A stretch of 20,535 nucleotides of DNA from a virus. The DNA lies in the IMG/VR virus record IMGVR_UViG_3300001750_000028, positions 2,339 to 22,873 of that record. One strand, 5' to 3'. Position 1 is the first letter of the stretch. Every line of letters begins with the position of its first letter. Shown one piece after another: positions 13,487-20,535 of the stretch. The notes beneath the pieces were generated by a model that did not search any database, was not told the origin of the DNA, and worked only from the letters and a program-made list of their open reading frames with translations. The position numbers were made by a program, and so were the translations under genes.

Positions 13487-13954
13487 ATGGATTATTTAAC
13501 TCTTGCGATGAATTTAAAGAACCTGGCAATTAGTCAGTATATTAATTATAACTTTAATTCTTTCGCTGAAATTAATGGTACTTTTATTGGTTTTAATGAA
13601 GATGGTATTTTTGATCTTGATAATACTCAAGATGATGATAATACTAATATTGACGCATTTGCAGAATTGGTAACCAGTGATTGGGGGATACCCAACCTGA
13701 AAAGAATAAGAAAAATTAGGGCAGGTTACGAAGCAGCCGGAGATATAAGGTTAATTTTAACAGCTGATGAAGGTACTGAACAATCATTTACCCTTGCACC
13801 TACGACAACTGGGAACATACAAACAGATGGCTCTATGACAGGGAGAAGAATACAAGTAGGTAGGCATTGGAAAATAAAAATTGAAAATACTCTTGGATGT
13901 GATTTTAGTCTTGATACATTAACAGCAAAGCCTGTAATTCTATTTAAGTATTAA
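13487..13954 (+). CDS. Virion protein, unknown function
   Basis: A 155-residue protein starting 2 bases after the fibre-like gene, with a weak ribosome site and probable coupling. Residues ~1-70 contain FNSFAEINGTFIGFNEDGIFDLD and an Asp/Asn-rich turn (NTQDDDNTNIDAF). The rest is regular beta with paired strands (IRKIRAGYEAAGDIRLILTAD, GRRIQVGRHWKIKIENTLG). It resembles the small beta-rich phage structural proteins that accompany tail fibres. Candidate fibre chaperone or fibre-tail connector; the function is not established. Confidence 0.55.
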   Translation: MDYLTLAMNLKNLAISQYINYNFNSFAEINGTFIGFNEDGIFDLDNTQDDDNTNIDAFAELVTSDWGIPNLKRIRKIRAGYEAAGDIRLILTADEGTEQSFTLAPTTTGNIQTDGSMTGRRIQVGRHWKIKIENTLGCDFSLDTLTAKPVILFKY

Positions 13955-13977
13955 TAAAGCAAGAAAGGAGTTTTAAT

Positions 13978-15345
13978 ATGACAGTTTCTGTAGCAAGTGT
14001 TCCATATACAAGTTATTCCATGGGAGCTAATGAGGCAGGGCAAATTGTTGAAGATAAATTTACCAGTGCTCAAGCATATGCTGATGATGCCATTACTACT
14101 GCAAAATATTATCTTGAAACACTGGCTAATCTTTTTAATGGTATTAATACACCAGAAGCAGATATTAATTATGATTTTCAAGAAATGACACTTGAAAATA
14201 ACTTAACTTCATTAAGACCAGAAGCTCCAAGTAATGCGGAACTTACTCCAAATAGTGTAGATTCACCAAATAGACCAACTTTTACCTCTATCACTATCCC
14301 TACAATTACGATTCCTTCTTATGATGTTGTTGAACCTGATATTAATTTTAATTATGATGAGAGTGACTATTCAAGCAATTTGAATGATTTGATCATTTCT
14401 ACTGTCCAGACAGCAATTGAAGAAGGTGGAACTGGTCTTGGAGAAGATGTTGAAGAGGCACTCTGGGAAAGAGCAAGAGATAGAACGGTCTTAGAAAATG
14501 AAAGGCTTTATGCCGAGACTGAAGATTATTTTGCTTCAAGGGGTTATGAGATTCCACCTGGAATGCTTTCTGGCAGATTGTTAGAAATTTCAAAAGAGAT
14601 TAATAGAAACAACCAGCAATTAAATTTTGAAATTACTATAGAGCAGGCTAGAATTGCAAAAGAACAGAGTCAATTTATTATTACTGCGGCAACTAATTTA
14701 GAAGGTCAGGAAAAGGAACTTTTTAATGCTACTGCAAGTAGATTGCTGGAATCTGCTAAGACAGCCGCAGATGTCATTCTTAAAGTTTATACTACTAAAG
14801 TAGAAGCTTATGCCAGTAGACTTCAGGCAACTGCTTTAAATGTAGAAATTGAAAAGACTAAGGCTTCGATAGTAACTGAAAGTAATTCCAATTTAGTGAG
14901 TATTTATCAAAGTGATATAGATGCTTATAAGGTAAGAGTTGGAACTGAACTTAGTATAGTAGAGAATATTGCAAAAGTCTATGGTTATAAGATCGCAGGT
15001 TATGAGGCTGATGCTAAGTCTCTTGCCGTGACTCTGGATGCCCAGATTGAAGAGTATAAAGCAAGAATTAGTCAAGCCACTAATCAAACAGAATTATCAT
15101 TGAAAGAGGCTGAATTAGCTTTACAGAGTTATCTTGGTGGATTGTCTTTAACTATAGAAGGACAAAAGGCTATAAGTAATATTTCAGCACAGCTTGCAGC
15201 AAGTGCATTAAGTTCTGTCAACGCCAGTGCAAGTCTTGGAGATTCTGTCAGTCAAGGTATTACAAAAGGTTATAGTTACAATCATAGCCTTAGTAATTCA
15301 GCCAATCTTTCAGAACAACATTATTATCCACATGCGGAAACATAA
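13978..15345 (+). CDS. Coiled-coil virion protein
   Basis: A 455-residue protein with AAAGGAG before the ATG. Residues ~1-60 are an Ala/Thr/Asp helix (EAGQIVEDKFTSAQAYADDAITTAKYYLETLANLF). Residues ~75-115 are Pro/Ser/Thr-rich. Residues ~160-420 are almost entirely helical with Ala/Glu/Lys heptads, containing ALWERARDRTVLENERLYAET, YFASRGYEIPPGMLSGRLLE and later KTAADVILKVYTTKVEAYASR. I recall this 'W-x-R-x-R-x-R...RGxxxPPGxLxxRLxE' block from structural proteins of podovirus- and siphovirus-like phages, with no assigned function. Its length and coiled coil suit a tail fibre stalk or internal structural role. The Ser/His-rich tail (YSYNHSLSNSANLSEQHYY) could be an exposed tip. Confidence 0.6.
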   Translation: MTVSVASVPYTSYSMGANEAGQIVEDKFTSAQAYADDAITTAKYYLETLANLFNGINTPEADINYDFQEMTLENNLTSLRPEAPSNAELTPNSVDSPNRPTFTSITIPTITIPSYDVVEPDINFNYDESDYSSNLNDLIISTVQTAIEEGGTGLGEDVEEALWERARDRTVLENERLYAETEDYFASRGYEIPPGMLSGRLLEISKEINRNNQQLNFEITIEQARIAKEQSQFIITAATNLEGQEKELFNATASRLLESAKTAADVILKVYTTKVEAYASRLQATALNVEIEKTKASIVTESNSNLVSIYQSDIDAYKVRVGTELSIVENIAKVYGYKIAGYEADAKSLAVTLDAQIEEYKARISQATNQTELSLKEAELALQSYLGGLSLTIEGQKAISNISAQLAASALSSVNASASLGDSVSQGITKGYSYNHSLSNSANLSEQHYYPHAET

Positions 15346-15348
15346 ACA

Positions 15349-17295
15349 TTGTCAATAAACTTTAAATATTCAGGCGATAAATATAATGCAAACAGGTTGA
15401 AGTTCTTCGGACTTAGGCAGCTTGAAATCTTAAAAAGTGCTATGAGATTTCAAGGATTGCAGCAGAATAGAAGACTTGTTAAGTTTAGTAGTGGTGTTTC
15501 TGTGCTTTGTACATCAGTAATAGGAATAGATACTATTGATATTTATGTTCCTCCATTGTTTCCAGTTGGTGGAAAGGGAGTTATAACAGAGGAAGAATAT
15601 TGCTGGTGTACTACTTATTTTACTGAAGGTACAATACTTGGGGTTATCAATTCTGATGCTATGGAAGGAGAATACCCTAATGAAACTAATCATGAGAATA
15701 ATTATTTTTATTACCATGATATGTTTAATTCTGAAACAGAGCATGAAGACAAGTTTAATGGTATTATGTATAATGTGGAAATTTGTAGAGGTACAAAGAA
15801 AGAAGTAGTAACTTGTAGTTCTACTGACTTTACCAAATACACTGAGGGAATGAAAGTTATATTATTTTGTGTCGGAGATTATGTTAGCCCTAAAAGAAAA
15901 TATCCATTTCCTGAGGCTTTAGCAGAACCTAAAGGTTGTCCTGGAAAGTCTGGTAAATGCTATGCTTGTTCTGCATTACTCAAGTCTAAAGAAGAAGCAC
16001 CTATTTTAGAAGGTACTTATGTATTAGTACCACTAACTTTTGAAGAAGCTACTGGTGATGCAAATTTACTTCAAGTGACTCCAAGTGATTTAGAAAAGGG
16101 AGAGGTTTATAAGAGTGCTGTTAATGATTTAAAAGATATTGATTTTGAAAATAATACTATTGAGACAGGTTGGGGAACTGCAAGTATCCATATTAATTCT
16201 CAAGAACCTTTTGAATTTAAAGATGGTTGCAGGGTAGTGGCTTTGGCAAAAGCAGGATGTCTAAAGGATAAAACTTCTTTATTAATAGTAAATTGTGCTA
16301 ATGATTATTATTGCCTTGGGCATATCTTTAATACTCCAGCAAGATGTCTTTCTGATTGTCTAAAGTTTTCTACTTATGTTAATGCACTTCTCTGGGATAC
16401 ATCTAAAGATAAAGAAATTATCTTTGATCCTGATAAAAAATACGTAACTGTTTTTGGTAATTATTATATTTTTGCTATTTTTATTCCTAAGGCTGTATAT
16501 GTTATCACTACAGATACAGAAGAGAGTTCAAGTGCAGACGGGATAACTACAATAATTCGCAATAAGGTAACAGAAATTACTATAGATCAAGCTAAAAGAG
16601 GCTCACTAACAAAAGATTTGGATTCATCTTATACAGGAACAGAAATAGTAGATGATATAGAAAAAATTGGGCATATACCAGATTCAGTTTCCTCAAGAAC
16701 ATATAGTGCTACAAAAACGATATTACCTACATCTTTTTGCTTTATTAGTTATTTAGGTGATTATATTTCTCCTACTCCTATAGCATTTATTGATAAACTA
16801 CATACTATTACATCTTCCTCTACGCATGGAGCTAACAATGCTTCGATAGTAACTGGTGATGTACATAATCATTATGATAGGGATAGTTCGTTAATATTCA
16901 CAATGAACAGGAGCTTGACTGTTTCCTATGGTGATCCAAGTGGAATACCTAATATTTCTGAGAGTGGAACTAATCTTATTACGGAGCAAGATACTATAAT
17001 TGTTTCTACTTATCAAAGTAACATAGTTTATTTTGTAGATTTCTATCTTACTCTTGGTTTTACTCGAAGTGGTTATGGTACTGGGACAAATTGGGATACT
17101 ATACCAAATGCACATGTAGTAATATATAAAAAAGAAGATATTACGAACCTAAGTTCTTTTAGTTTTATGGACTGCGAAAAAATAACTTCTGGAGCATTAA
17201 TAGATGCATTAAAAGAGTTTCTTATAAATAATTATCTGCATGGTGATTTTGGTGTATCTGGAAATTTACAGTTATTAATAAATAGTGCCGATTAA
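15349..17295 (+). CDS. Large Cys-rich virion protein, unknown function (TTG start)
   Basis: A 648-residue protein. The most upstream credible start is TTG 15349 (MSINFKYSG), with GGA 10 bases ahead; the next in-frame Met is about 30 residues in, so TTG is preferred. It is beta-rich and has 17 Cys, unusual for a phage virion protein. Grouping includes EEYCWC (85-90 region), GCPGKSGKCYAC (near 200), and NCANDYYCLGHIF...RCLSDC (near 320). The CPGKSGKCYAC segment (C-x6-C-x2-C) could bind metal. Long Ser/Thr/Gly stretches are seen near 385-560. Location at the end of the virion gene run suggests a tail/adhesion role. I do not recognise the family; Cys may form disulfides only if exposed outside the cell or in virions. 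Confidence 0.5.
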   Translation: MSINFKYSGDKYNANRLKFFGLRQLEILKSAMRFQGLQQNRRLVKFSSGVSVLCTSVIGIDTIDIYVPPLFPVGGKGVITEEEYCWCTTYFTEGTILGVINSDAMEGEYPNETNHENNYFYYHDMFNSETEHEDKFNGIMYNVEICRGTKKEVVTCSSTDFTKYTEGMKVILFCVGDYVSPKRKYPFPEALAEPKGCPGKSGKCYACSALLKSKEEAPILEGTYVLVPLTFEEATGDANLLQVTPSDLEKGEVYKSAVNDLKDIDFENNTIETGWGTASIHINSQEPFEFKDGCRVVALAKAGCLKDKTSLLIVNCANDYYCLGHIFNTPARCLSDCLKFSTYVNALLWDTSKDKEIIFDPDKKYVTVFGNYYIFAIFIPKAVYVITTDTEESSSADGITTIIRNKVTEITIDQAKRGSLTKDLDSSYTGTEIVDDIEKIGHIPDSVSSRTYSATKTILPTSFCFISYLGDYISPTPIAFIDKLHTITSSSTHGANNASIVTGDVHNHYDRDSSLIFTMNRSLTVSYGDPSGIPNISESGTNLITEQDTIIVSTYQSNIVYFVDFYLTLGFTRSGYGTGTNWDTIPNAHVVIYKKEDITNLSSFSFMDCEKITSGALIDALKEFLINNYLHGDFGVSGNLQLLINSAD

Positions 17296-17296
17296 T

Positions 17297-17301
17297 AGGA
17301 G
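17297..17301 (+). promoter_or_regulatory. Ribosome site that decides the next start
   Basis: AGGAG (17297-17301) directly abuts an ATG at 17302, too close to serve it, and lies 9 bases before a second ATG at 17311. The downstream ATG is therefore the better start. Confidence 0.75.
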
Positions 17302-17310
17302 ATGCAAATA

Positions 17311-18225
17311 ATGCAAACTGGTGAAACGACAGACGAATACAGAAAAGCAAGAGATGAAACAAGAAGAAGAGAAGATAGAATTGCCGCTAAAAAAAGACAG
17401 CAAGAAATGGCATTATCTGCCAGCAGGCAAGGTGGGCAAACTGGAAGACAAGCCATGATTGAAGCTGGCAAAAATACTCGGACTACAAAAAATATTCAGG
17501 CTGCCAAAGATGCTCAATCTACTTCAAAAGGTAGTGGATTTACTCCTTTGCAAACAGCAAATATGCGAAAGGATATATATAATAAATTACAGCCAGTATG
17601 GAAAGAGAAATCATTATTAAATCAATGGACTAATCCAAGAACAGGTAAAGCATTAAGTGCTGGAGAAATCAGACAAAATCAAGATGATGAAGTCACTAAT
17701 TATATGGAAAGATATACAAGGACTTCAGGTATGGCACAACCAGCAGGGGCACGACCAGAAAGATTACAAAGAAATAATTTGCAAAGCTATGGAAGTGCAA
17801 CAACAGAAGGAGGCAGAAGATTCGAGGTTGGTTCAGATAATAGAATCCATGAAAGCAGAGCTAATTCTTTATCATCACCTTTGATGAGTCCAGCAATTCC
17901 AGAAGCAATTCCAGAAGCACCTTTAGCCCCAACTCCACCTTCAGCGCCACCTTTACAATCATTACCAAGTAGTGCTCAAAATCTATCATCAGATAAACCT
18001 CAAAATTCATTATCAGGCTATACAAATCCATCAGTCCAGGGTTCATATTTATGGGGAGAAAAAGATGGACAGCCACAACGATTATTTCAAGTTGAAGCGC
18101 CTGAAATTAAAAAATATACTTGGAGTAATGTTAATGGTCAGCCAAGAAGATCAAGAACAAAACAAAGTATTCCAAACCCTAATTATCAAGAATATCTTAA
18201 AAAATTAGATCAGATAGGTATGTAA
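17311..18225 (+). CDS. Basic, low-complexity protein before the ejection gene
   Basis: A 304-residue protein (start at 17311 chosen by ribosome-site spacing; an ATG at 17302 would add three residues). Residues ~5-80 are Arg/Lys/Gln-rich and helical (DEYRKARDETRRREDRIAAKKRQQ), a charged coiled coil. A Pro-rich linker follows around 195-220 (IPEAIPEAPLAPTPPSAPP). Near the end two similar motifs occur, YLWGEKDGQPQR and YTWSNVNGQPRR. It ends 2 bases before the giant ejection gene, so the two are probably co-translated. The composition suits an internal virion or ejected protein; no enzymatic motif is visible. Family unknown. Confidence 0.6.
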   Translation: MQTGETTDEYRKARDETRRREDRIAAKKRQQEMALSASRQGGQTGRQAMIEAGKNTRTTKNIQAAKDAQSTSKGSGFTPLQTANMRKDIYNKLQPVWKEKSLLNQWTNPRTGKALSAGEIRQNQDDEVTNYMERYTRTSGMAQPAGARPERLQRNNLQSYGSATTEGGRRFEVGSDNRIHESRANSLSSPLMSPAIPEAIPEAPLAPTPPSAPPLQSLPSSAQNLSSDKPQNSLSGYTNPSVQGSYLWGEKDGQPQRLFQVEAPEIKKYTWSNVNGQPRRSRTKQSIPNPNYQEYLKKLDQIGM

Positions 18226-18227
18226 TT

Positions 18228-20535
18228 ATGAATTTATCAGATTATAATAATGAAGACTTAGATAACCAAAAAAAGAAACAAAATTTATCTTCTTTATCAA
18301 CAGATGTTAATCCAAACCAACAATTTTTAGATGCTGGTCATCGTGCGGTTGAAGAAAAGATTAAAAATAGTCCATTATTTCGCCCAGAACGATATTTTGA
18401 AGATATGACTGATGATGATTATATCGCAATGGGGAGAGATAGTTTAAAAGAATCAAATCAACGAACATTTGGTGGAACATTAAAAGATATTGCCATCACA
18501 GGTGCTAAAGGAGTAGTTGGTGTCGGTGAATCAGTAGTTGGCTTGGCTGATATTCCTACTTTTGGCTATGTTGGTAAAGGAATGGAGAAATATCTTGGCT
18601 ATGATCCTGAAAAAACACAAGAGATGTTGTATGGACAATATTCACCAGCGCAAAAAGAAGCTTTTGAAAATGTAAGTCAAGCAAAAGGTTTTATTCCTAC
18701 GATAAAAGAAAGCATTAAAAATCCAAGCACTATTGGACATGCAATACTTGAATCAGCCCCACAAATGTTGGGAGGAGCAGCAGCAGCAAAAAAACTACTT
18801 TCCTCTGGATTGTTAAAAATGACTCCAACTTGGAGTAAGGTTATCTCTTCTGCAATGGGTGAAGGACTCGTAAGTGCAGGAGCATCAGCTGAAAGTGTTA
18901 GGCAACAAACTGATGATGGGCTTTTAACTCCAAAACAAGCAGCAATTTCTGTAGCTTCTGGTATTGGTACAGGATTATTTTCAGTTGCAGGAGGTAGAGT
19001 TGCTGAAAAATTTGGTTTTGCCGACCCAGATACTTTCTTGGCAGGCGGTAGCAATGTTACAAAGACTGGAATTATAAAAAGAATATTAGGTGGAGGTATT
19101 TCTGAAGGTGCTTTTGAAGAGCTTCCACAATCAATGCAGGAACAGGTATGGCTCAATGCTGCACTTGATAAGCCTCTATTAGATGGTGTCGGTGAAGCTG
19201 GGGCAACTGGTCTTTTATCTGGTATGACAATGGGTGCAGGATTTAATGTCTTTACTGGAGATTCAGCTACTAAAACTGGAGAGTCATCTATTGATGCTGA
19301 AAAAAATAAACAGATTGATGCACAAGCTGAAAATATTATTTCTAATGGCCCAGAAGTTATTAATAATTCACTTATTCAAATAGACAAAGATTTAACTGGT
19401 TTTAATACTTTGTTGAATAATCCAGAAGCATTAGAAGCAAAGGCTGTTGAACTTAATATGCCAATTGAAGAATTAACTGCTTCTCTAAATGATCAAATTA
19501 ATATATCGATGCAGTTGCAAGAACGATTAATGACTGAAACTAAGTTAACAGAGCCAGAAGTCGTTCCAGAGAACATACCTGAACAAGATATCATCCCACA
19601 AGACATATCACCATCAGATGAATTTATTCAAAGAGGTCAACCAAGTACAGCAGAAGAATCAGCTATGTCTTTTGGTTTACATCCTTCTCAATCGCCAGCA
19701 GCAGACTCGGCAAGGATTTTTGAAAGAGAAGGAGATATTATTAGTAATGCACAAAGAGAACGTCAACAAGTTATAAACAAAACATATCTCCCAGCAGAAC
19801 AAGAATTAGATGCTTTTGAAAGACAAGAAAGAGAAAAGAATAATATTAATCAAGATCAATTGAAAGAATTATCTATAAGGCTTGATAGATTTAGTCGTGA
19901 GGATAAGATAGAGTTACAAAAATTAAAAAAAGGAAAATTACAAATTCCTGTAGATATAAACATTGAATCTCCCACTAAGAACGATAAATATAAAATAGAA
20001 ATGGCAAAAGATTTTATAGATACTGCTACGGAAAAATTAGGTGGGAAGCTTGCTATTAATATTGTTGATCAATATGGCAGGCCAATTGAGTCAGCAGGAG
20101 TGAAAGAACTTTCTATAGGTGAAAAAAGAGACAGAGCTGCTGAATATATAGCGGCTGAAATTAAAGATCAAATTGAAAAAAAGAAAGTAATTGCCGATGA
20201 AGATACTGCTTTTAGAGACTGGCAAAGAAAAGCTGGTGATAAATATTGGAGTATAGGGCTTACAGAAGATGAGGTATTTGAACAATGGAAACAAGAAGCT
20301 AATCGATTAAGACCAAAAGACATAGTAATGTCTAATATGGCTATGTCACCAATTGAGCAAGAAGATCGTCGACAAGCAGAAATTGAAGTTGATCAAGAAA
20401 AACGGATTGCTGAACCAAGACGTATAGATACCACTCGACGTAAGCATATTGATGAAATGACGATTGATGAAATGCGAACTGAACTTAAAACAAGTCATTT
20501 AACAGGTCTTGGAAATAAAAGAGCTTATGAAGAAT
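18228..20535 (+). CDS. Giant polyvalent/ejection protein, N-terminal 769 residues, 3' partial with GGDEF-like start
   Basis: The frame runs from ATG 18228 to the window end without a stop. Residues ~84-340 are Gly/Ala-rich with amphipathic stretches: GAKGVVGVGESVVGLADIPTFG, EMLYGQYSPAQKEAFENV, NPSTIGHAILESAPQMLGGAAA, AESVRQQTDDGLLTPKQAA and LGGGISEGAFEELPQSMQEQ. This block is one I recognise as the N-terminal region of very large phage and conjugative 'polyvalent' proteins (DarB-like and relatives) carried in virions and injected with the DNA. Residues ~350-740 are Glu/Gln/Lys-rich and mostly disordered or helical. The last 12 residues visible, LTGLGNKRAYEE (758-769), match the opening motif of GGDEF domains (LTGLxNRRxFxE). 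The usual Asp two residues before the motif is Ser here. The active-site loop lies beyond the window, so diguanylate cyclase activity cannot be judged. Confidence 0.75.
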   Translation, partial: MNLSDYNNEDLDNQKKKQNLSSLSTDVNPNQQFLDAGHRAVEEKIKNSPLFRPERYFEDMTDDDYIAMGRDSLKESNQRTFGGTLKDIAITGAKGVVGVGESVVGLADIPTFGYVGKGMEKYLGYDPEKTQEMLYGQYSPAQKEAFENVSQAKGFIPTIKESIKNPSTIGHAILESAPQMLGGAAAAKKLLSSGLLKMTPTWSKVISSAMGEGLVSAGASAESVRQQTDDGLLTPKQAAISVASGIGTGLFSVAGGRVAEKFGFADPDTFLAGGSNVTKTGIIKRILGGGISEGAFEELPQSMQEQVWLNAALDKPLLDGVGEAGATGLLSGMTMGAGFNVFTGDSATKTGESSIDAEKNKQIDAQAENIISNGPEVINNSLIQIDKDLTGFNTLLNNPEALEAKAVELNMPIEELTASLNDQINISMQLQERLMTETKLTEPEVVPENIPEQDIIPQDISPSDEFIQRGQPSTAEESAMSFGLHPSQSPAADSARIFEREGDIISNAQRERQQVINKTYLPAEQELDAFERQEREKNNINQDQLKELSIRLDRFSREDKIELQKLKKGKLQIPVDINIESPTKNDKYKIEMAKDFIDTATEKLGGKLAINIVDQYGRPIESAGVKELSIGEKRDRAAEYIAAEIKDQIEKKKVIADEDTAFRDWQRKAGDKYWSIGLTEDEVFEQWKQEANRLRPKDIVMSNMAMSPIEQEDRRQAEIEVDQEKRIAEPRRIDTTRRKHIDEMTIDEMRTELKTSHLTGLGNKRAYEE

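Noticed and set aside
18677-19156. 159-codon open frame on the complementary strand of the ejection protein gene
   Set aside because: It mirrors the Gly/Ala-rich region of the polyvalent N-terminus, giving a Pro/Ala/Cys-rich shadow; no ribosome site or domain.

Overview
The window is a stretch of a tailed-bacteriophage (or prophage) late region. It is clearly AT-rich, every supported gene lies on the plus strand, and the genes are tightly packed with ATGA/TAATG overlaps and good Shine-Dalgarno sequences. I see no integrase, terminase, replication, tRNA or CRISPR features. The portal C-terminus has the P22-type helical barrel and the connector and nozzle-like genes are of podovirus type, so a short-tailed phage is the best guess. 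From memory, the overall style (P22-like portal, many small virion genes, one giant polyvalent ejection protein) recalls Bcep22-like podoviruses, but I cannot test that here. A lipobox protein and a Sec-secreted protein suggest a Gram-negative host; the host is otherwise unidentified.

Layout. (1) 1-4644, head module: portal C-terminus, a decayed fragment of a DUF2829/Tad2-like gene, a crAss001_48-like small protein, a small hypothetical, a GroES-like co-chaperonin, scaffold, a basic head-associated protein, a decoration-like protein and the major capsid protein. (2) 4645-4798, the largest non-coding gap: two inverted repeats, the second with a loop made only of pyrimidines; a likely 3' end or processing element for the capsid mRNA. 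(3) 4799-8085, accessory and envelope-facing module: a small beta protein, an LRR-like protein, an unknown protein with a tandem repeat, a lipoprotein, a two-TM protein, a permuted NlpC/P60 (C92-like) cysteine hydrolase, a secreted Fn3-like protein ending in a calcium-loop/dockerin-like motif, a small hypothetical and a zinc-ribbon protein. (4) 8085-9662, connector and nozzle: head-tail adaptor and gp10-like protein. (5) 9671-18225, a run of virion/tail/adhesin-like genes, including a duplicated N-terminal pair, a protein with five exact 21-residue repeats, a coiled-coil protein and a 648-residue Cys-rich protein. (6) 18228-end: the first 769 residues of a giant polyvalent/ejection protein that leaves the window just as a GGDEF-like domain begins.

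How they work together: portal, scaffold, co-chaperonin and capsid genes build the procapsid; the adaptor and nozzle close it; the 9.7-18.2 kb genes probably form the tail and fibre apparatus; the final giant protein is probably packaged and ejected with the DNA. The lipoprotein, two-TM and hydrolase genes could form an envelope or lysis cassette placed unusually inside the structural region.

The most notable signals are the Tad2-like relic in frame just after the portal stop, the GGDEF motif in the giant virion protein, the secreted Fn3/dockerin-like phage protein, and the envelope cassette. Family names are from pattern recognition, not database searches.
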